Of a stretch of 64,000 bases of DNA, positions 15,130 to 23,870 are shown piece by piece. The notes beneath the pieces were generated by a model, which made no database searches, was not told where the DNA came from, and saw nothing but the letters and a program-made list of their open reading frames with translations. The translations under genes were made by a program, and so were the position numbers. Positions within the stretch are counted from its first letter, which is position 1. The number at the start of each line of letters is the position of its first letter. The DNA comes from VRUE01 sp036379955 (GTDB lineage Bacteria > Actinomycetota > Thermoleophilia > Solirubrobacterales > 70-9). Location: positions 1 through 64,000 of the forward strand of contig DASVFR010000030.1 of assembly GCA_036379955.1 (NCBI GenBank), given 5' to 3'.

Positions 15130-16050
15130 ATGGGGTCATCAATCGATCAGAACCTGGCTGAAAGGGCCTGGGCATTGGCCGCGAGGCAGCATGGGGTAAT
15201 CGCGCGGCGACAGTTGCTCGAGCTTGGCCTGAGCGGACAGGCGATACAGCACCGCCTGTCGAGGGGACGGCTGCACCGAATCGACCGTGGGATCTACGCG
15301 GTGGGGCGACCCGCGCTCGCGCGGGAGGGCCGCTGGATGGCGGCGGTCCTTGCTTGTGGTTCCGGGGCGGTCCTGAGTCACGGAAGCGCGGCTGCGCTAT
15401 GGGGAATCGGCCCCCTGCTCTCCAGCCTGGAGGTGACGATCCCGATCGCGTCTCCACGCAGACGCGACGGAGTGCGCGTTCATCGACGTCCCAACCTGTT
15501 GCCGGCACACGTAACGGTGCGCAAGGCCATCCCGGTGACGAACCCGGTGCGCACCGTGATCGACCTCGCCGTCCGGCTCGGCCCGACGAGGTTGGAGAGG
15601 ACGATCAACGAGGCCGATCGACTTGGCTTGTTCGACCCCGAGGAGTTGGCCGCGGCGCTGGATGCTTTCCCCGGAGTCCGCGGCGTGGGTCGCCTGCGCT
15701 CCATCTTGGGGACGCGAACCTTCCGCCTCACCGATTCGGAGTTGGAGCGACGCTTTCTGCGCATAGTCGAGAAGGCGCGACTGCCCCTTCCGCTCACGCG
15801 ACAGAAGGTCAACGGCTTCCGCGTCGACTTCTTCTGGCCGGACCTTGGCCTGGTCGTCGAGACCGACGGGCTGACGTATCACCGCACTCCCTCACAGCAG
15901 GTGCGTGACCGCTTGCGCGATCAGACTCATCTCGCTTCCGGTCTGACGCCGCTCCGCTTTACCCACGCTCAGGTGCGCTATGAGTCCGGTTTCGTGCGCG
16001 AGACGCTGATCGCGCTCGTGTCGCGCCTGGCCCGGACCCTGGGCGCCTAA
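15130..16050 (+). CDS. AbiEi-like N-terminal plus DUF559-type endonuclease-fold protein
   Basis: 306 residues. The first 90 residues match the AbiEi antitoxin-type winged helix and its following domain (HGVIARRQLLELGLSGQAIQ, LSRGRLHRIDRGIYAVGRP, LSHGSAAALWG). The C-terminal third has a restriction-endonuclease-like core: GFRVDFFWPDLGLVVETDGL, where D of VDFFW and E of VETDG suit a DUF559/Vsr-like site, then YHRTPSQQVRDRLRDQ. Such fusions are numerous in Thermoleophilia and other actinobacteria as solitary genes. No partner toxin is beside it, so a toxin-antitoxin role is not supported. Function unknown. Confidence 0.75.
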   Translation: MGSSIDQNLAERAWALAARQHGVIARRQLLELGLSGQAIQHRLSRGRLHRIDRGIYAVGRPALAREGRWMAAVLACGSGAVLSHGSAAALWGIGPLLSSLEVTIPIASPRRRDGVRVHRRPNLLPAHVTVRKAIPVTNPVRTVIDLAVRLGPTRLERTINEADRLGLFDPEELAAALDAFPGVRGVGRLRSILGTRTFRLTDSELERRFLRIVEKARLPLPLTRQKVNGFRVDFFWPDLGLVVETDGLTYHRTPSQQVRDRLRDQTHLASGLTPLRFTHAQVRYESGFVRETLIALVSRLARTLGA

Positions 16051-16059
16051 GCTGCCGTC

Positions 16060-16977
16060 ATGAGCGCGTTGCCGAAGACGGTCCGCATCCGCGAGGTCGG
16101 GCCGCGCGATGGCTTCCAGAACGAGCCGGAGACGATCCCGACGGCGGAGAAGATCCGGCTCGTCGACATGCTCTCGGCGAGCGGGCTGCGGCGGGTCGAG
16201 GTGACCTCGTTCGTGCGGCCGGAGGCGATCCCGCAGCTCTCCGACGCAGAGCAGGTGCTGGCCGGGGTGCAGCGGCGCGAGGGCGTCGCCTTCTCGGTCC
16301 TGATCCCCAACGAGCGCGGGCTGGAGCGGGCGCTGACGCTGCGCGAGCGCTTCGACGAGGTCAACGTCTTCGTCTCGGCCTCCGAGACCCACAACCGCAA
16401 GAACGTCAACCGCTCGATCGAGGAGTCCCTTGCCGGGCTGGAGCGGACGCTGGCGACGGCCTGCGGGGCGGGGCTGAGTTGCGAGGGGGTGATCTCGGTC
16501 TCCTTCGGCTGCCCCTATGAGGGCGAGGTGCCGCCCGAGCGGGTCTTCGGGATCGCCGAGCGGCTCGTCGCCGCCGGCTGCGAGGAGATCGGCTTCGGCG
16601 ACACGACCGGGATGGCCAATCCGCGCCAGGTGGGCGAGTTCTTCGCCGCCGCGCGCGAGTGGCTTCCCGGGGTCGAGCTGACCGCGCACTTTCACAACAC
16701 CCGGGGGCAGGGGCTCGCCAACGTGCTGGCGGCGCTGGAGCAGGGGGTCGAGTCCTTCGAGTCGAGCTTCGGCGAGCTGGGGGGGTGCCCGGTGCCGCCG
16801 GGCGCGACCGGCAACGTCGCCACCGAGGACGTGGTCTCGATGCTGCACGAGATGGGCGTCGAGACCGGGGTCGACCTGTCGGCGCTGGTCGCCGCCTCGC
16901 GGGCCGCGCAGGAAGTCCTCGGCCGTCCGCTCGGCTCGCACGTGCTGCGCGCCGGGCCCGTCGAGTGGCACCGCTGA
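16060..16977 (+). CDS. hydroxymethylglutaryl-CoA lyase
   Basis: 305-residue TIM-barrel lyase of the HMGL-like family. It opens with TVRIREVGPRDGFQNEPETI (catalytic Arg and Asp), has VEVTSFVRPEAIPQLSDAEQ near 46, HFHNTRGQGLANVLAALEQG near 210 (metal-binding HxH) and a GGCPVPPGATGNVATEDVV loop near 245 containing the mobile active-site Cys. It cleaves HMG-CoA to acetyl-CoA and acetoacetate, the last step of leucine breakdown. The carboxylase at 17051 and acetoacetyl-CoA synthetase at 18641 extend this pathway. The start is 9 bp after the preceding gene, so they may share a transcript. Confidence 0.9.
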   Translation: MSALPKTVRIREVGPRDGFQNEPETIPTAEKIRLVDMLSASGLRRVEVTSFVRPEAIPQLSDAEQVLAGVQRREGVAFSVLIPNERGLERALTLRERFDEVNVFVSASETHNRKNVNRSIEESLAGLERTLATACGAGLSCEGVISVSFGCPYEGEVPPERVFGIAERLVAAGCEEIGFGDTTGMANPRQVGEFFAAAREWLPGVELTAHFHNTRGQGLANVLAALEQGVESFESSFGELGGCPVPPGATGNVATEDVVSMLHEMGVETGVDLSALVAASRAAQEVLGRPLGSHVLRAGPVEWHR

Positions 16978-17050
16978 GTTCGCGTTTGGTTCCGGATAGC
17001 GGAACGAAAGGCGAAGTCAGCAGGTAGAGGGTCCGACTAGGCTGCGGGGC

Positions 17051-18571
17051 GTGTCCGACTTCAAGCAAGCGCTTGAGGCCGCCCTTGCCGGGGGGCCGCA
17101 ACGCCACCACGAGAAGACCGAGGAGCAGGGGAAGCTGCCGGTGCGCGAGCGCGTGGCGCGGCTCGTCGACGAGGGCTCCTTCGCCGAGGAGGCGGCGCTG
17201 GCTAACTGGGATGTCGAGGGGCTGGGCGCCGACGGCGTCGTCACCGGCCTGGCGAGGATCGACGACCGGCGCGTCGCCCTGATGGCCAACGACCCGACGG
17301 TCAAGGCCGGCTCCTGGGGGCCGAAGACGGTGGAGAAGATCCTCCGCGTCCAGGAGCGGGCGCTTTCCCTGCGGGTGCCGATGGTCTACCTGGTCGACTC
17401 GGCCGGGGCACGGATCACCGACCAGGTGCAGATGTTCCCCGGCCGCCGCGGCGCCGGGCGGATCTTCCACAACGAGGTGCGGCTCTCCGGTCAGGTGCCG
17501 CAGATCTGCCTGCTGTTCGGGCCGAGCGCCGCCGGCGGCGCCTACATCCCGGCCTTCTGCGACGTGGTGATCATGCGCGACGGCAACGCCTCGATGTACC
17601 TCGGCTCGCCGCGGATGGCCGAGATGGTGATCGGCGAGAAGGTGACGCTGGAGGAGATGGGCGGGGCGAAGATGCACACCGGCGTCTCGGGCTGCGGCCA
17701 CTTCCTCGTCAAGTCCGACGAGGAGGCGATCGACCTCGCCAAGCGCTACCTCTCCTACATGCCGGGCAGCTGGCGCGAGGAGCCACCCGCCGCGCCGCCC
17801 GTGGAGCCGGCCTCCGAGGCGCCGATCGCCGAGATCGTCCCCGCCGACGAGAACCGGCCCTTCGACATGAACCTGCTGCTCGACTCGCTGCTCGACGCGG
17901 AGAGCTTCCTGCCGGTGCACAAGCGCTGGGCGAAGGAGCTGATCGTCGGCTACGGGCGGCTCGGCGGGCGCGCGGTGGGCGTCGTCGCCAGCCAGCCCAA
18001 GCACACCGGCGGCGTCCTCTTCGTCGACTCCTCCGACAAGGCGGCGCGCTTCATCCAGACCTGCAACGCCTTCAACGTGCCGCTGCTCTTCCTCGCCGAC
18101 GTGCCCGGCTTCATGATCGGTACCGCGGTCGAGCGCCACGGGATCATCCGCCACGGCGCGAAGATGATCAGCGCCGTCTCCGAAGCGACCGTGCCGAAGA
18201 TCTCGGTGGTCGTGCGCAAGGCCTACGGCGCCGGCCTCTACGCGATGGCGGGGCCGGCCTTCGAGCCCGACTGCTGCATCGCCCTGCCCAGCGCCTCGAT
18301 CGCGGTGATGGGCCCGCAGGCGGCGATCAACGCCGTCTTCTACAACCAGATCCAGGCGATCGAGGACGAGGCCGAGCGCGAGGCCTTCGTGGCGCGCAAG
18401 CGCGAGGAATACGCGGAGGACATCGACATCCTGCACCTCGCCTCGGAGCTGGTCGTCGACGCGGTGGTCGATCCCGCCGACCTGCGCGACGACCTGATCC
18501 GCCGCTTCGAGTTGGTCGTGAGCAAGGACCGCTCCTTCGCCGAGCGCCGCAACCCGATTACGCCCGCCTGA
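17051..18571 (+). CDS. acyl-CoA carboxylase carboxyltransferase (beta) subunit
   Basis: 506-residue biotin-dependent carboxyltransferase with two crotonase-like halves. Seen are VYLVDSAGARITDQVQMFPG (acyl-CoA oxyanion loop) near 115, LLFGPSAAGGAYIPAFCDVV near 158, VVASQPKHTGGVLFVDSSDK near 311 and a second oxyanion region KAYGAGLYAMAGPAFEPDCC near 392. The sequence type is closest to methylcrotonyl- or propionyl-CoA carboxylase beta chains. It needs a biotin-carrying alpha subunit, not present in the window. Placement after HMG-CoA lyase favours methylcrotonyl-CoA and leucine catabolism. The start is a GTG. The gene faces acetoacetyl-CoA synthetase, with a 45-bp palindrome between. Confidence 0.88.
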   Translation: MSDFKQALEAALAGGPQRHHEKTEEQGKLPVRERVARLVDEGSFAEEAALANWDVEGLGADGVVTGLARIDDRRVALMANDPTVKAGSWGPKTVEKILRVQERALSLRVPMVYLVDSAGARITDQVQMFPGRRGAGRIFHNEVRLSGQVPQICLLFGPSAAGGAYIPAFCDVVIMRDGNASMYLGSPRMAEMVIGEKVTLEEMGGAKMHTGVSGCGHFLVKSDEEAIDLAKRYLSYMPGSWREEPPAAPPVEPASEAPIAEIVPADENRPFDMNLLLDSLLDAESFLPVHKRWAKELIVGYGRLGGRAVGVVASQPKHTGGVLFVDSSDKAARFIQTCNAFNVPLLFLADVPGFMIGTAVERHGIIRHGAKMISAVSEATVPKISVVVRKAYGAGLYAMAGPAFEPDCCIALPSASIAVMGPQAAINAVFYNQIQAIEDEAEREAFVARKREEYAEDIDILHLASELVVDAVVDPADLRDDLIRRFELVVSKDRSFAERRNPITPA

Positions 18572-18590
18572 CGCTACCCCACCCCCTGTG

Positions 18591-18635
18591 GGTGCAACGC
18601 GTTTTCCATGCTATGCGTGTAGTACGCGTTGCACC
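18591..18635. repeat. 45-bp palindromic repeat, copy 1
   Basis: GGTGCAACGCGT (18591-18602) and ACGCGTTGCACC (18624-18635) flank 21 unrelated bases. It sits between two convergent stop codons. Three further copies of identical length start at 30915, 34558 and 40978. A terminator role is possible here, but one copy lies in a divergent promoter region. Confidence 0.85.
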
Positions 18636-18640
18636 TGGGG

Positions 18641-20620
18641 TCAGGTGTCTAGGGTCGAGGCGAACTCGACGAACCAGTCGAGCGCGGCGGGGTTGGCGAG
18701 CGAGTCGCGGCTGGCGGCCTGATCGGGTGGCGTGCCCATCAGGATGCGCTTGACCGGGACCTCGAGCGCCTTGCCGCTCAGCGTGCGGGGCACCTCGGCG
18801 ATCGCGTAGACCTCGTCGGGGACGTGGCGCGGCGAGCAGCGCTCGCGCACGCGGCGGGCGATCTCCCTGCGTAGCGCGTCGCCTACCTCGGCGCCCTCGC
18901 GGAGGACGACGAAGAGCGGCATCCAGCCCTCGGTGCCGGGGCGGGGGACGTCGACGACGAGGGCGTCGACGATCTCGTCGAGGCTGAGCACGGCGCGGTA
19001 GATCTCGCTCGTGCCCATGCGGATGCCGGAACGGTTGATGGTCGAGTCCGAGCGGCCGTAGATGACCGCGGTGCCGCGCGAGGTGACTTCGATCCAGTCG
19101 CCGTGGCGCCAGACGCCGGGGAACATCTCGAAGTAGCTGGCGCGGTAGCGGCTGCCGTCCTCGTCGCCCCAGAAGAAGACCGGCATCGAGGGCATCGGCT
19201 CGGTGACGACCAGCTCGCCGACCTCGTCGGTCACCGCCCTGCCGTCTTCGTCCCAGGCCTCGACCGCGGCGCCCAGCGCCCGCGCCTGCAACTCGCCGCG
19301 GTAGACGGGCAGCAGGGCGCAGCCGCCGACGAAGGCGGTGCAGAGGTCGGTGCCGCCGCTGGTCGAGAAGAGCCAGGTGTCGGCGCCGAGGTGCTCGTAG
19401 ATCCAGTCGAAGCCCTCGGGGGAGAGGGGGGAGCCGGTCGAGCCGACGGCCTTGAGGTGGCTGAGGTCGTGGCCGGCTCCGGGCTCGACGCCGGCCTTCA
19501 TACAGGCGGCGATGTAGGAGGCGCTGGTGCCGAACATCGTCACCCCAGCGCGCTCGGCCAGGTCCCAGAGCACGCCCATGTCTGGGTGGCCGGGGTTGCC
19601 GTCGTAGAGGACGATCGCGGCGCGCGTGAGCAGGCCGGAGACGAGGAAGTTCCACATCATCCAGCCGGTCGTCGTGAACCAGAAGAGGCGGTCACCGGGG
19701 TGGGCGTCAACGTGGAGGTGGAGCTTCTTCAGGTGCTCGAGCAGGATGCCGCCCTGCGACTGGACGATCGCCTTCGGCAGGCCGGTCGTGCCGGAGGAGT
19801 AGAGGACCCAGAGCGGGTGGTCGAAGGGGACGCGCTCGAAGGCGAGGTCCGCGTCCACGCCGGAGGCGAGCAGCTCGTCCCAGGTCGTCGCGTCGCGCAG
19901 CCCGGAGAGGTCGGGCGCCGGGTCGAGGTAGGGCAGGACGACGGTGCGCCGCAGGCTCGGCATCGCCTCCTGCAGCTGAGCGAGGGTGTCGCGGCGGTCG
20001 AAGTCCTTGCCGCCGTAGCGGTAGCCGTCGACGGCGAAGAGCACCTTGGGCTCGATCTGGGCGAAGCGGTCGATGACGCTGGCCGGGCCGAAGTCGGGCG
20101 AGCAGCTCGACCAGGTCGCGCCGATGCTGGCGGCGGCGAGGAAGGCGACGATCGCCTCGGGGACGTTGGGCATGTAGGCGACGACGCGGTCGCCCCGCCG
20201 CACGCCGAGGGCGCGGAGGCCGGCGGCGACCGCGGCGACCTGGGTGCGGAGCTCGCCCCAGGTGAGCTCGCCGAGCTCGCGCAGCTCGGAGGCGTGCAGG
20301 ATCGCGGGCTCGAAGTCCGCCTTGCCGGCGAAGACGTGCTCGGCGTAGTTGAGGCTCGTGCCCCCGAACCACTCGGCGCCGGGCATCGTGCGGCTGCTGA
20401 GCGCGCGCTCGGGCTCGCCGTCGGCCCGCACGTCGAAGAAGTCCCAGATCGAGCGCCAGAAGGCCTCGAGGTCGTCGACCGACCAGCGCCAGAGCTCGTC
20501 GTAGGTCTCGAAGCGCAGGCCGCGCTCGGCCTCCAGCCAGCGCATGTACTCGCGCAGCCGCGAGCGCTCGACCAGCTCGGCCGAGGGCTCCCAGAGCTTC
20601 TCGGGCGCGGCCTGGGTCAC
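18641..20620 (-). CDS. acetoacetyl-CoA synthetase (acetoacetate-CoA ligase)
   Basis: 659 residues from a GTG, matching the usual 650-residue length of the family. N-terminal TQAAPEKLWEPSAELVERSR and the ACS-type helper region precede the AMP-binding P-loop YSSGTTGLPKAIVQSQGG near 268. FTTTGWMMWNFLVSGLL is near 315, and the adenylation motif region YGRSDSTINRSGIRMGTSEI precedes the C-terminal mobile domain, which ends with the SGKALEVPVKRIL acylation-lysine block. It activates acetoacetate with ATP and CoA, so it would recapture the product of the HMG-CoA lyase encoded nearby. Its start overlaps the stop of the hydrolase gene at 20617 by 4 bp. An open frame extends upstream, but only the chosen start gives the family N-terminus. 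Confidence 0.9.
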   Translation of the reverse strand: MTQAAPEKLWEPSAELVERSRLREYMRWLEAERGLRFETYDELWRWSVDDLEAFWRSIWDFFDVRADGEPERALSSRTMPGAEWFGGTSLNYAEHVFAGKADFEPAILHASELRELGELTWGELRTQVAAVAAGLRALGVRRGDRVVAYMPNVPEAIVAFLAAASIGATWSSCSPDFGPASVIDRFAQIEPKVLFAVDGYRYGGKDFDRRDTLAQLQEAMPSLRRTVVLPYLDPAPDLSGLRDATTWDELLASGVDADLAFERVPFDHPLWVLYSSGTTGLPKAIVQSQGGILLEHLKKLHLHVDAHPGDRLFWFTTTGWMMWNFLVSGLLTRAAIVLYDGNPGHPDMGVLWDLAERAGVTMFGTSASYIAACMKAGVEPGAGHDLSHLKAVGSTGSPLSPEGFDWIYEHLGADTWLFSTSGGTDLCTAFVGGCALLPVYRGELQARALGAAVEAWDEDGRAVTDEVGELVVTEPMPSMPVFFWGDEDGSRYRASYFEMFPGVWRHGDWIEVTSRGTAVIYGRSDSTINRSGIRMGTSEIYRAVLSLDEIVDALVVDVPRPGTEGWMPLFVVLREGAEVGDALRREIARRVRERCSPRHVPDEVYAIAEVPRTLSGKALEVPVKRILMGTPPDQAASRDSLANPAALDWFVEFASTLDT

Positions 20621-21459
20621 GCGGCGGCGGCTTGAGCGGCTCGGGCCTGCGCCAGTTCCAGCTGGTGCGGATCGTGCGAGCAGAAGGCGGTGACCTCGTT
20701 GCCGCGGGTGCGGATCAGCTCGCGCAGCCGCTCCTGGTTGCTCTTGCGAGCGGCGCCGTCGGAAGCCGTGAGCCGCTGGAAGAAGGCGAGCATCGGCGGG
20801 CATTTCGGCGGCGTCGTCATCTCCCAGTGGTGGAAGAAGGAATCGCCGCAGTGCATGAGCCACTCCTCGCCGTTGCGGATCGCGACGCCCGTGTGGCCGA
20901 GGGAGTGGCCGATGAGCGGCACGAGCAGGACGTCGGTGTCGAGGCCCGGCAGGATGCGGACGCTCTCGAAGCCGAACCACTCGTCGCCGCCGGTTGTGTG
21001 CTCGACCCAGCGCGGGTTGTGCTTCCAGTGGGTGCCGCCGATGTAGCGGGTGCGTTCGCGCAGGGTGGGATGAAGGGCTGCCGCCAGCTCAGGCGCAAAG
21101 ACGTGCACCTCGGCCTCTGGGAAGTCCGGTAGCCCGCCGGCGTGGTCGAGGTCGAGGTGGGTTGCGACGATGTGCTTGATGTCGCCGGCCTCGAAGCCGA
21201 GCGCCTCGAGCTGCTTCAGCGCCGTCGTCTCGGCCTTCGGCTTCGGCTCCATCATCAGCCTGAACGCGGTGCCGAGCTGGCCCGGATTGCGCGCGTCCTC
21301 CATGCCGAACCCGGTGTCGACGAGGACGATCCCGTCGCCGGTCTCGATCGCCAGGCAGTGGCAGACGATCGATGCTCGCTCGAACCAGCCGCCCTTGCCG
21401 TTGACCAGTCGCCTCCCGTGCGGGCAGAACGATCCGCAGTTGAGGTGGTGGACGCGCAT
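20617..21459 (-). CDS. metallo-beta-lactamase-fold hydrolase (lactonase-like)
   Basis: 280 residues with the dinuclear zinc motif THLDLDHAGG near 105 (HxDxDH variant), LVPLIGHSLGHTGVAI with a downstream metal His near 185, and LMHCGDSFFHHWEM with a bridging Asp near 207. The N-terminus MRVHHLNCGSFCPHGRRLVN is typical of a group near AHL lactonases and other MBL hydrolases of hydrophobic esters or lactones. It is translationally coupled to acetoacetyl-CoA synthetase (4-bp overlap), which hints at a ketone-body or acyl-lactone substrate instead of quorum quenching. Substrate unproven. Confidence 0.82.
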   Translation of the reverse strand: MRVHHLNCGSFCPHGRRLVNGKGGWFERASIVCHCLAIETGDGIVLVDTGFGMEDARNPGQLGTAFRLMMEPKPKAETTALKQLEALGFEAGDIKHIVATHLDLDHAGGLPDFPEAEVHVFAPELAAALHPTLRERTRYIGGTHWKHNPRWVEHTTGGDEWFGFESVRILPGLDTDVLLVPLIGHSLGHTGVAIRNGEEWLMHCGDSFFHHWEMTTPPKCPPMLAFFQRLTASDGAARKSNQERLRELIRTRGNEVTAFCSHDPHQLELAQARAAQAAAA

Positions 21460-21541
21460 CGCGGGGGCAGTCTAGTCAGGGTTCGCGGGACGGGCGCCGA
21501 TCAGGAAGATCGCCCCCATTCCCACTATGGTTTGCCGCAGC

Positions 21542-21625
21542 GCCGGAGTGGCGGAATCGGCATACGCGATCGACTCAAAATCGATTGCCCTAACGGGCTT
21601 GTGGGTTCGAGTCCCACCTCCGGCA
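21542..21625 (+). tRNA. tRNA-Leu (anticodon CAA)
   Basis: 84-nt class II tRNA. The acceptor GCCGGAG pairs with CTCCGGC (21618-21624), and A73 is present. The anticodon stem ATCGA/TCGAT holds loop CTCAAAA, giving CAA. There is a long variable arm and a T-arm with TTCGAGT. The 3' CCA is not encoded. Confidence 0.95.
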
Positions 21626-21641
21626 TCGTGTCGCCTGAAGC

Positions 21642-22172
21642 TCAGGCGGGGAGAGCGGCGCCGCCTTCGGGCGGGGCGCCGGCGCCGTAGTCCTCGCCGG
21701 AGCCGATCGGCCGCTCCTCCTCCACGTGCCAGTTCTGGTTGAAGGCATAGAGGGAGACCCCGATCGTGATCAGCTGCAGGATCAGCAGGATCAGGACGAG
21801 CAGCCCGATCAGCGGAACGGGGATCAGGCCGTCTTCGAAGCCCGGCTTGTCGCGGGCAAACCAGCTGTCGGCGCCGGTCGCGCAGAAGATCGCGAGGATC
21901 GTCGACAGGGCGGCGACCACCGGCAGGATGCCCCGGTTCCAGCGCAAGACGAGGAAGGCGAAGAAGGCGTAGAGGAGGGCGAAGATCAGGCAGATGACGC
22001 CCATCGCGCTGCCGCCGGTCATCAGCGAGAAGCCGGCGATCGTCACGATGCCCGCGATCGCGGCCGTCGCCACGAGCAGCAGGACGAGCACGAACTTCGT
22101 CGTGACCGACTCGGCTTTCTCCCGATTCGGCCGCCAGAGTTCGTACCCGGGCCTGATCTCTCCAACTCCCAC
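21642..22172 (-). CDS. four-helix membrane protein, function unknown
   Basis: 176 residues from a GTG. Four hydrophobic segments are clear: about 27-50 (FVLVLLLVATAAIAGIVTIA), 55-75 (AMGVICLIFALLYAFFAFLV), 82-98 and 118-140 (LIGLLVLILLILQLITIGVS). The N-terminal 22 residues and the acidic, glycine-rich C-terminus are hydrophilic. I do not recognise a functional family; small four-helix proteins of this kind are common in actinobacteria. It stands alone between two tRNA-Leu genes on the opposite strand. Confidence 0.7.
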   Translation of the reverse strand: MGVGEIRPGYELWRPNREKAESVTTKFVLVLLLVATAAIAGIVTIAGFSLMTGGSAMGVICLIFALLYAFFAFLVLRWNRGILPVVAALSTILAIFCATGADSWFARDKPGFEDGLIPVPLIGLLVLILLILQLITIGVSLYAFNQNWHVEEERPIGSGEDYGAGAPPEGGAALPA

Positions 22173-22242
22173 GCCTCGATCATAGAATCTAGAAATGACG
22201 CGGCGGCATTGGCCGCCCGTTAAGCCCGGTTCGGGCAGCCAC

Positions 22243-22325
22243 GCGGGCGTGGCGGAATGGCAGACGCGCCGGCTTTAGGTGCCGGTGGGCTTCGGCCCGT
22301 GGGGGTTCAAGTCCCTCCGCCCGCA
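22243..22325 (+). tRNA. tRNA-Leu (anticodon UAG)
   Basis: 83-nt class II tRNA. Acceptor GCGGGCG pairs with CGCCCGC (22318-22324), with A73. Anticodon stem CCGGC/GCCGG holds loop TTTAGGT, giving TAG. The long variable arm is GGGCTTCGGCCC-like. CCA is not encoded. Confidence 0.95.
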
Positions 22326-22508
22326 TCACCCCTTGGACCTATGAATGAGTCTAGAAGGGCAACGCTTCTCCTGTCGGAGACCGAGATGTTCTTGTAGCTC
22401 GACTTGCTCCAGCGGGCAGATCGGCTCGACCCGAAGCGCTCGCGGTGCTCCTCGATGTAGAAGCGCCTTCAGGCGCCGCTCCTCGCTACACAGCAACCCG
22501 GGGTGTGC
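22326..22508. other. gap after tRNA-Leu(UAG) with a faint transposase-like scrap
   Basis: No credible gene. On the minus strand around 22430-22470 one frame reads FYIEEHRERFG, and a frame one base off continues VEPIC, a combination reminiscent of IS3-family OrfB (HRxxFGVEPIC). Only about 15 residues are involved and stops surround them, so this is at best a decayed remnant. Confidence 0.3.
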
Positions 22509-23540
22509 TCAGCAGCGCACCGTGTTGGCGACGAAGATGGCCGTGTAGGGGCGCGGTTTGAAGGTCGTCACGAAGGGCTCGAAATCCGGCCCCGTGAGAC
22601 GAACGGTCCGTCCCGGGAAGTGGGCGCTGAGCGACCCGCTCCACTCCCAGCCTTCCCCCTGCCTGCGGATGGTCGCCTGGCCATGGAAGGGGGCAGGGGG
22701 CTTGATCGTTCCTTCGCTGAGATCGTCGGAGAAGATGGCGGTGTCCGTGCCCCCTTGGACTGAGATCGAGTAGGTGACGCGGGCGATCCCGACCGACTTC
22801 GTCCAGGAAGTGTTGAAATTGGCGGGGGTTGCTTCCCCGTCTCCCGGGGGAGGCGGCGGCGTCGCCGGGTCGACTTCGACGGTGGCGCGGAAGCTGCGCC
22901 CGTCGCAGTTGGTCGCCTCGACGTCAATGCCGCCAGCGCCGGGATCGAAGCTGGGGGGTTTCACGGCCTGGGAGCAGTGCCAGCGTGGCACGGTTTCGAC
23001 CTGCCCTGTGAAGCTTCCCGTGCGAGCGAAGCCGGGCAGATGCGTGTCAGGGTCGAACCGAATCGAACCCCTGAACGTGCCCTTCCAGGCCACCCAGACC
23101 TTCGGCCCTCCGGTGCACGAGTCGGGGCGGCGCACTCTGGAGGGCTTTCCTTCCGGCCGGAAACGGAGCGCGAGAGAGCCGAATCGGCCGAGCCGGCCAA
23201 ACATCCCCCGCCGGGTGGTCCTACCAGGGCCGGAGTACCTGGCGAAGAGCCAGTCGCGGCGGGTGGTCGGGGCCACGATCGAGACTTCCTTGCCGAATCC
23301 CGAAACCGAACCAAAGCGCGTGGGACCCTCCTGCACCTGCACGTTGGCGATATACGTGGCGCTCTGCGCGGGCGGCGCGAGCGCTGTCACAGTCACGAGC
23401 GCCACAAGACCGGCGAGCGCTGCCTCCCCCCGATCCGAGTCCGCGCCGCACCTGGCGGAAGGATAGCTGCTGGACCTAGGACCGAAGGCGGGCGCGCTGT
23501 CGTTTCCGGGCGGCCACCAATCTATCTCTGAAGGCGGCAA
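22509..23540 (-). CDS. secreted protein of unknown function
   Basis: Open frame of up to 343 residues. A signal-peptide-like stretch (AALAGLVALVTVTALAPPAQ followed by SATY) lies at residues 40-63, so the true start must be just before it. No good ATG is seen there, and the first 35 residues, which overlap the next gene, are unlikely to be translated. The mature part is beta-rich, with several Trp and Cys, and a Pro-rich spacer (ATPPPPPGDGEATP) about two thirds along separating two domains of similar texture. I do not recognise it. It lacks an obvious partner gene. Confidence 0.55.
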   Translation of the reverse strand: MPPSEIDWWPPGNDSAPAFGPRSSSYPSARCGADSDRGEAALAGLVALVTVTALAPPAQSATYIANVQVQEGPTRFGSVSGFGKEVSIVAPTTRRDWLFARYSGPGRTTRRGMFGRLGRFGSLALRFRPEGKPSRVRRPDSCTGGPKVWVAWKGTFRGSIRFDPDTHLPGFARTGSFTGQVETVPRWHCSQAVKPPSFDPGAGGIDVEATNCDGRSFRATVEVDPATPPPPPGDGEATPANFNTSWTKSVGIARVTYSISVQGGTDTAIFSDDLSEGTIKPPAPFHGQATIRRQGEGWEWSGSLSAHFPGRTVRLTGPDFEPFVTTFKPRPYTAIFVANTVRC

Positions 23541-23676
23541 TCAGCAGCCACCCAACGCTGATCGCGAGGTAGAACGCGCCCTTGAGGTGCTCGCCCTCGG
23601 CGAGTGCCCAGATCCCGAGGCCGGCGAAAGCCACAGAGAGGACGAGCTGCCCGATGCGCATCCCTCGCGAAGTCAC
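23476..23676 (-). CDS. small two-helix membrane protein
   Basis: 66 residues with two hydrophobic helices (about 8-25, IGQLVLSVAFAGLGIWALA; 32-48, GAFYLAISVGWLLIAAF) and a strongly basic C-terminus (RDRLVAARKRQRARLRS). It is probably inserted in the cytoplasmic membrane with the basic tail inside. Its 3' end overlaps the questionable 5' part of the secreted-protein gene, another reason to shorten that gene. No family recognised. Confidence 0.6.
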   Translation of the reverse strand: MTSRGMRIGQLVLSVAFAGLGIWALAEGEHLKGAFYLAISVGWLLIAAFRDRLVAARKRQRARLRS

Positions 23677-23870
23677 AATGGCCGGGATGGTACTTCTGAT
23701 CCGCGGCGCTCAGCAACGCTGAAGTCGTTGGGAGACGCCTTCCTGCCGGTACGCTGCGCGAGAGCGCGAGCGCACGGTCTGCGCGCGAGCCCGAAACCGC
23801 AGTTGCCGTCATTCCCCTGGGCATTCCCCTGGAGGTGGCGTCGACTAGGATTTGGCTCTGCAGCGCGCTT

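Noticed and set aside
16406..18436. 676-codon minus-strand frame opposite the carboxylase gene
   Set aside because: Antisense shadow; no recognisable motif and it spans two well-supported plus-strand genes.
20620..20980. Upstream extension of acetoacetyl-CoA synthetase to 779 residues
   Set aside because: The extra 120 residues overlap the metallo-hydrolase gene in another frame and do not resemble the family's N-terminus.
22400..22480. IS3 transposase (OrfB) gene
   Set aside because: Only about 15 residues resemble it, with a frameshift and flanking stops; kept only as a faint remnant.
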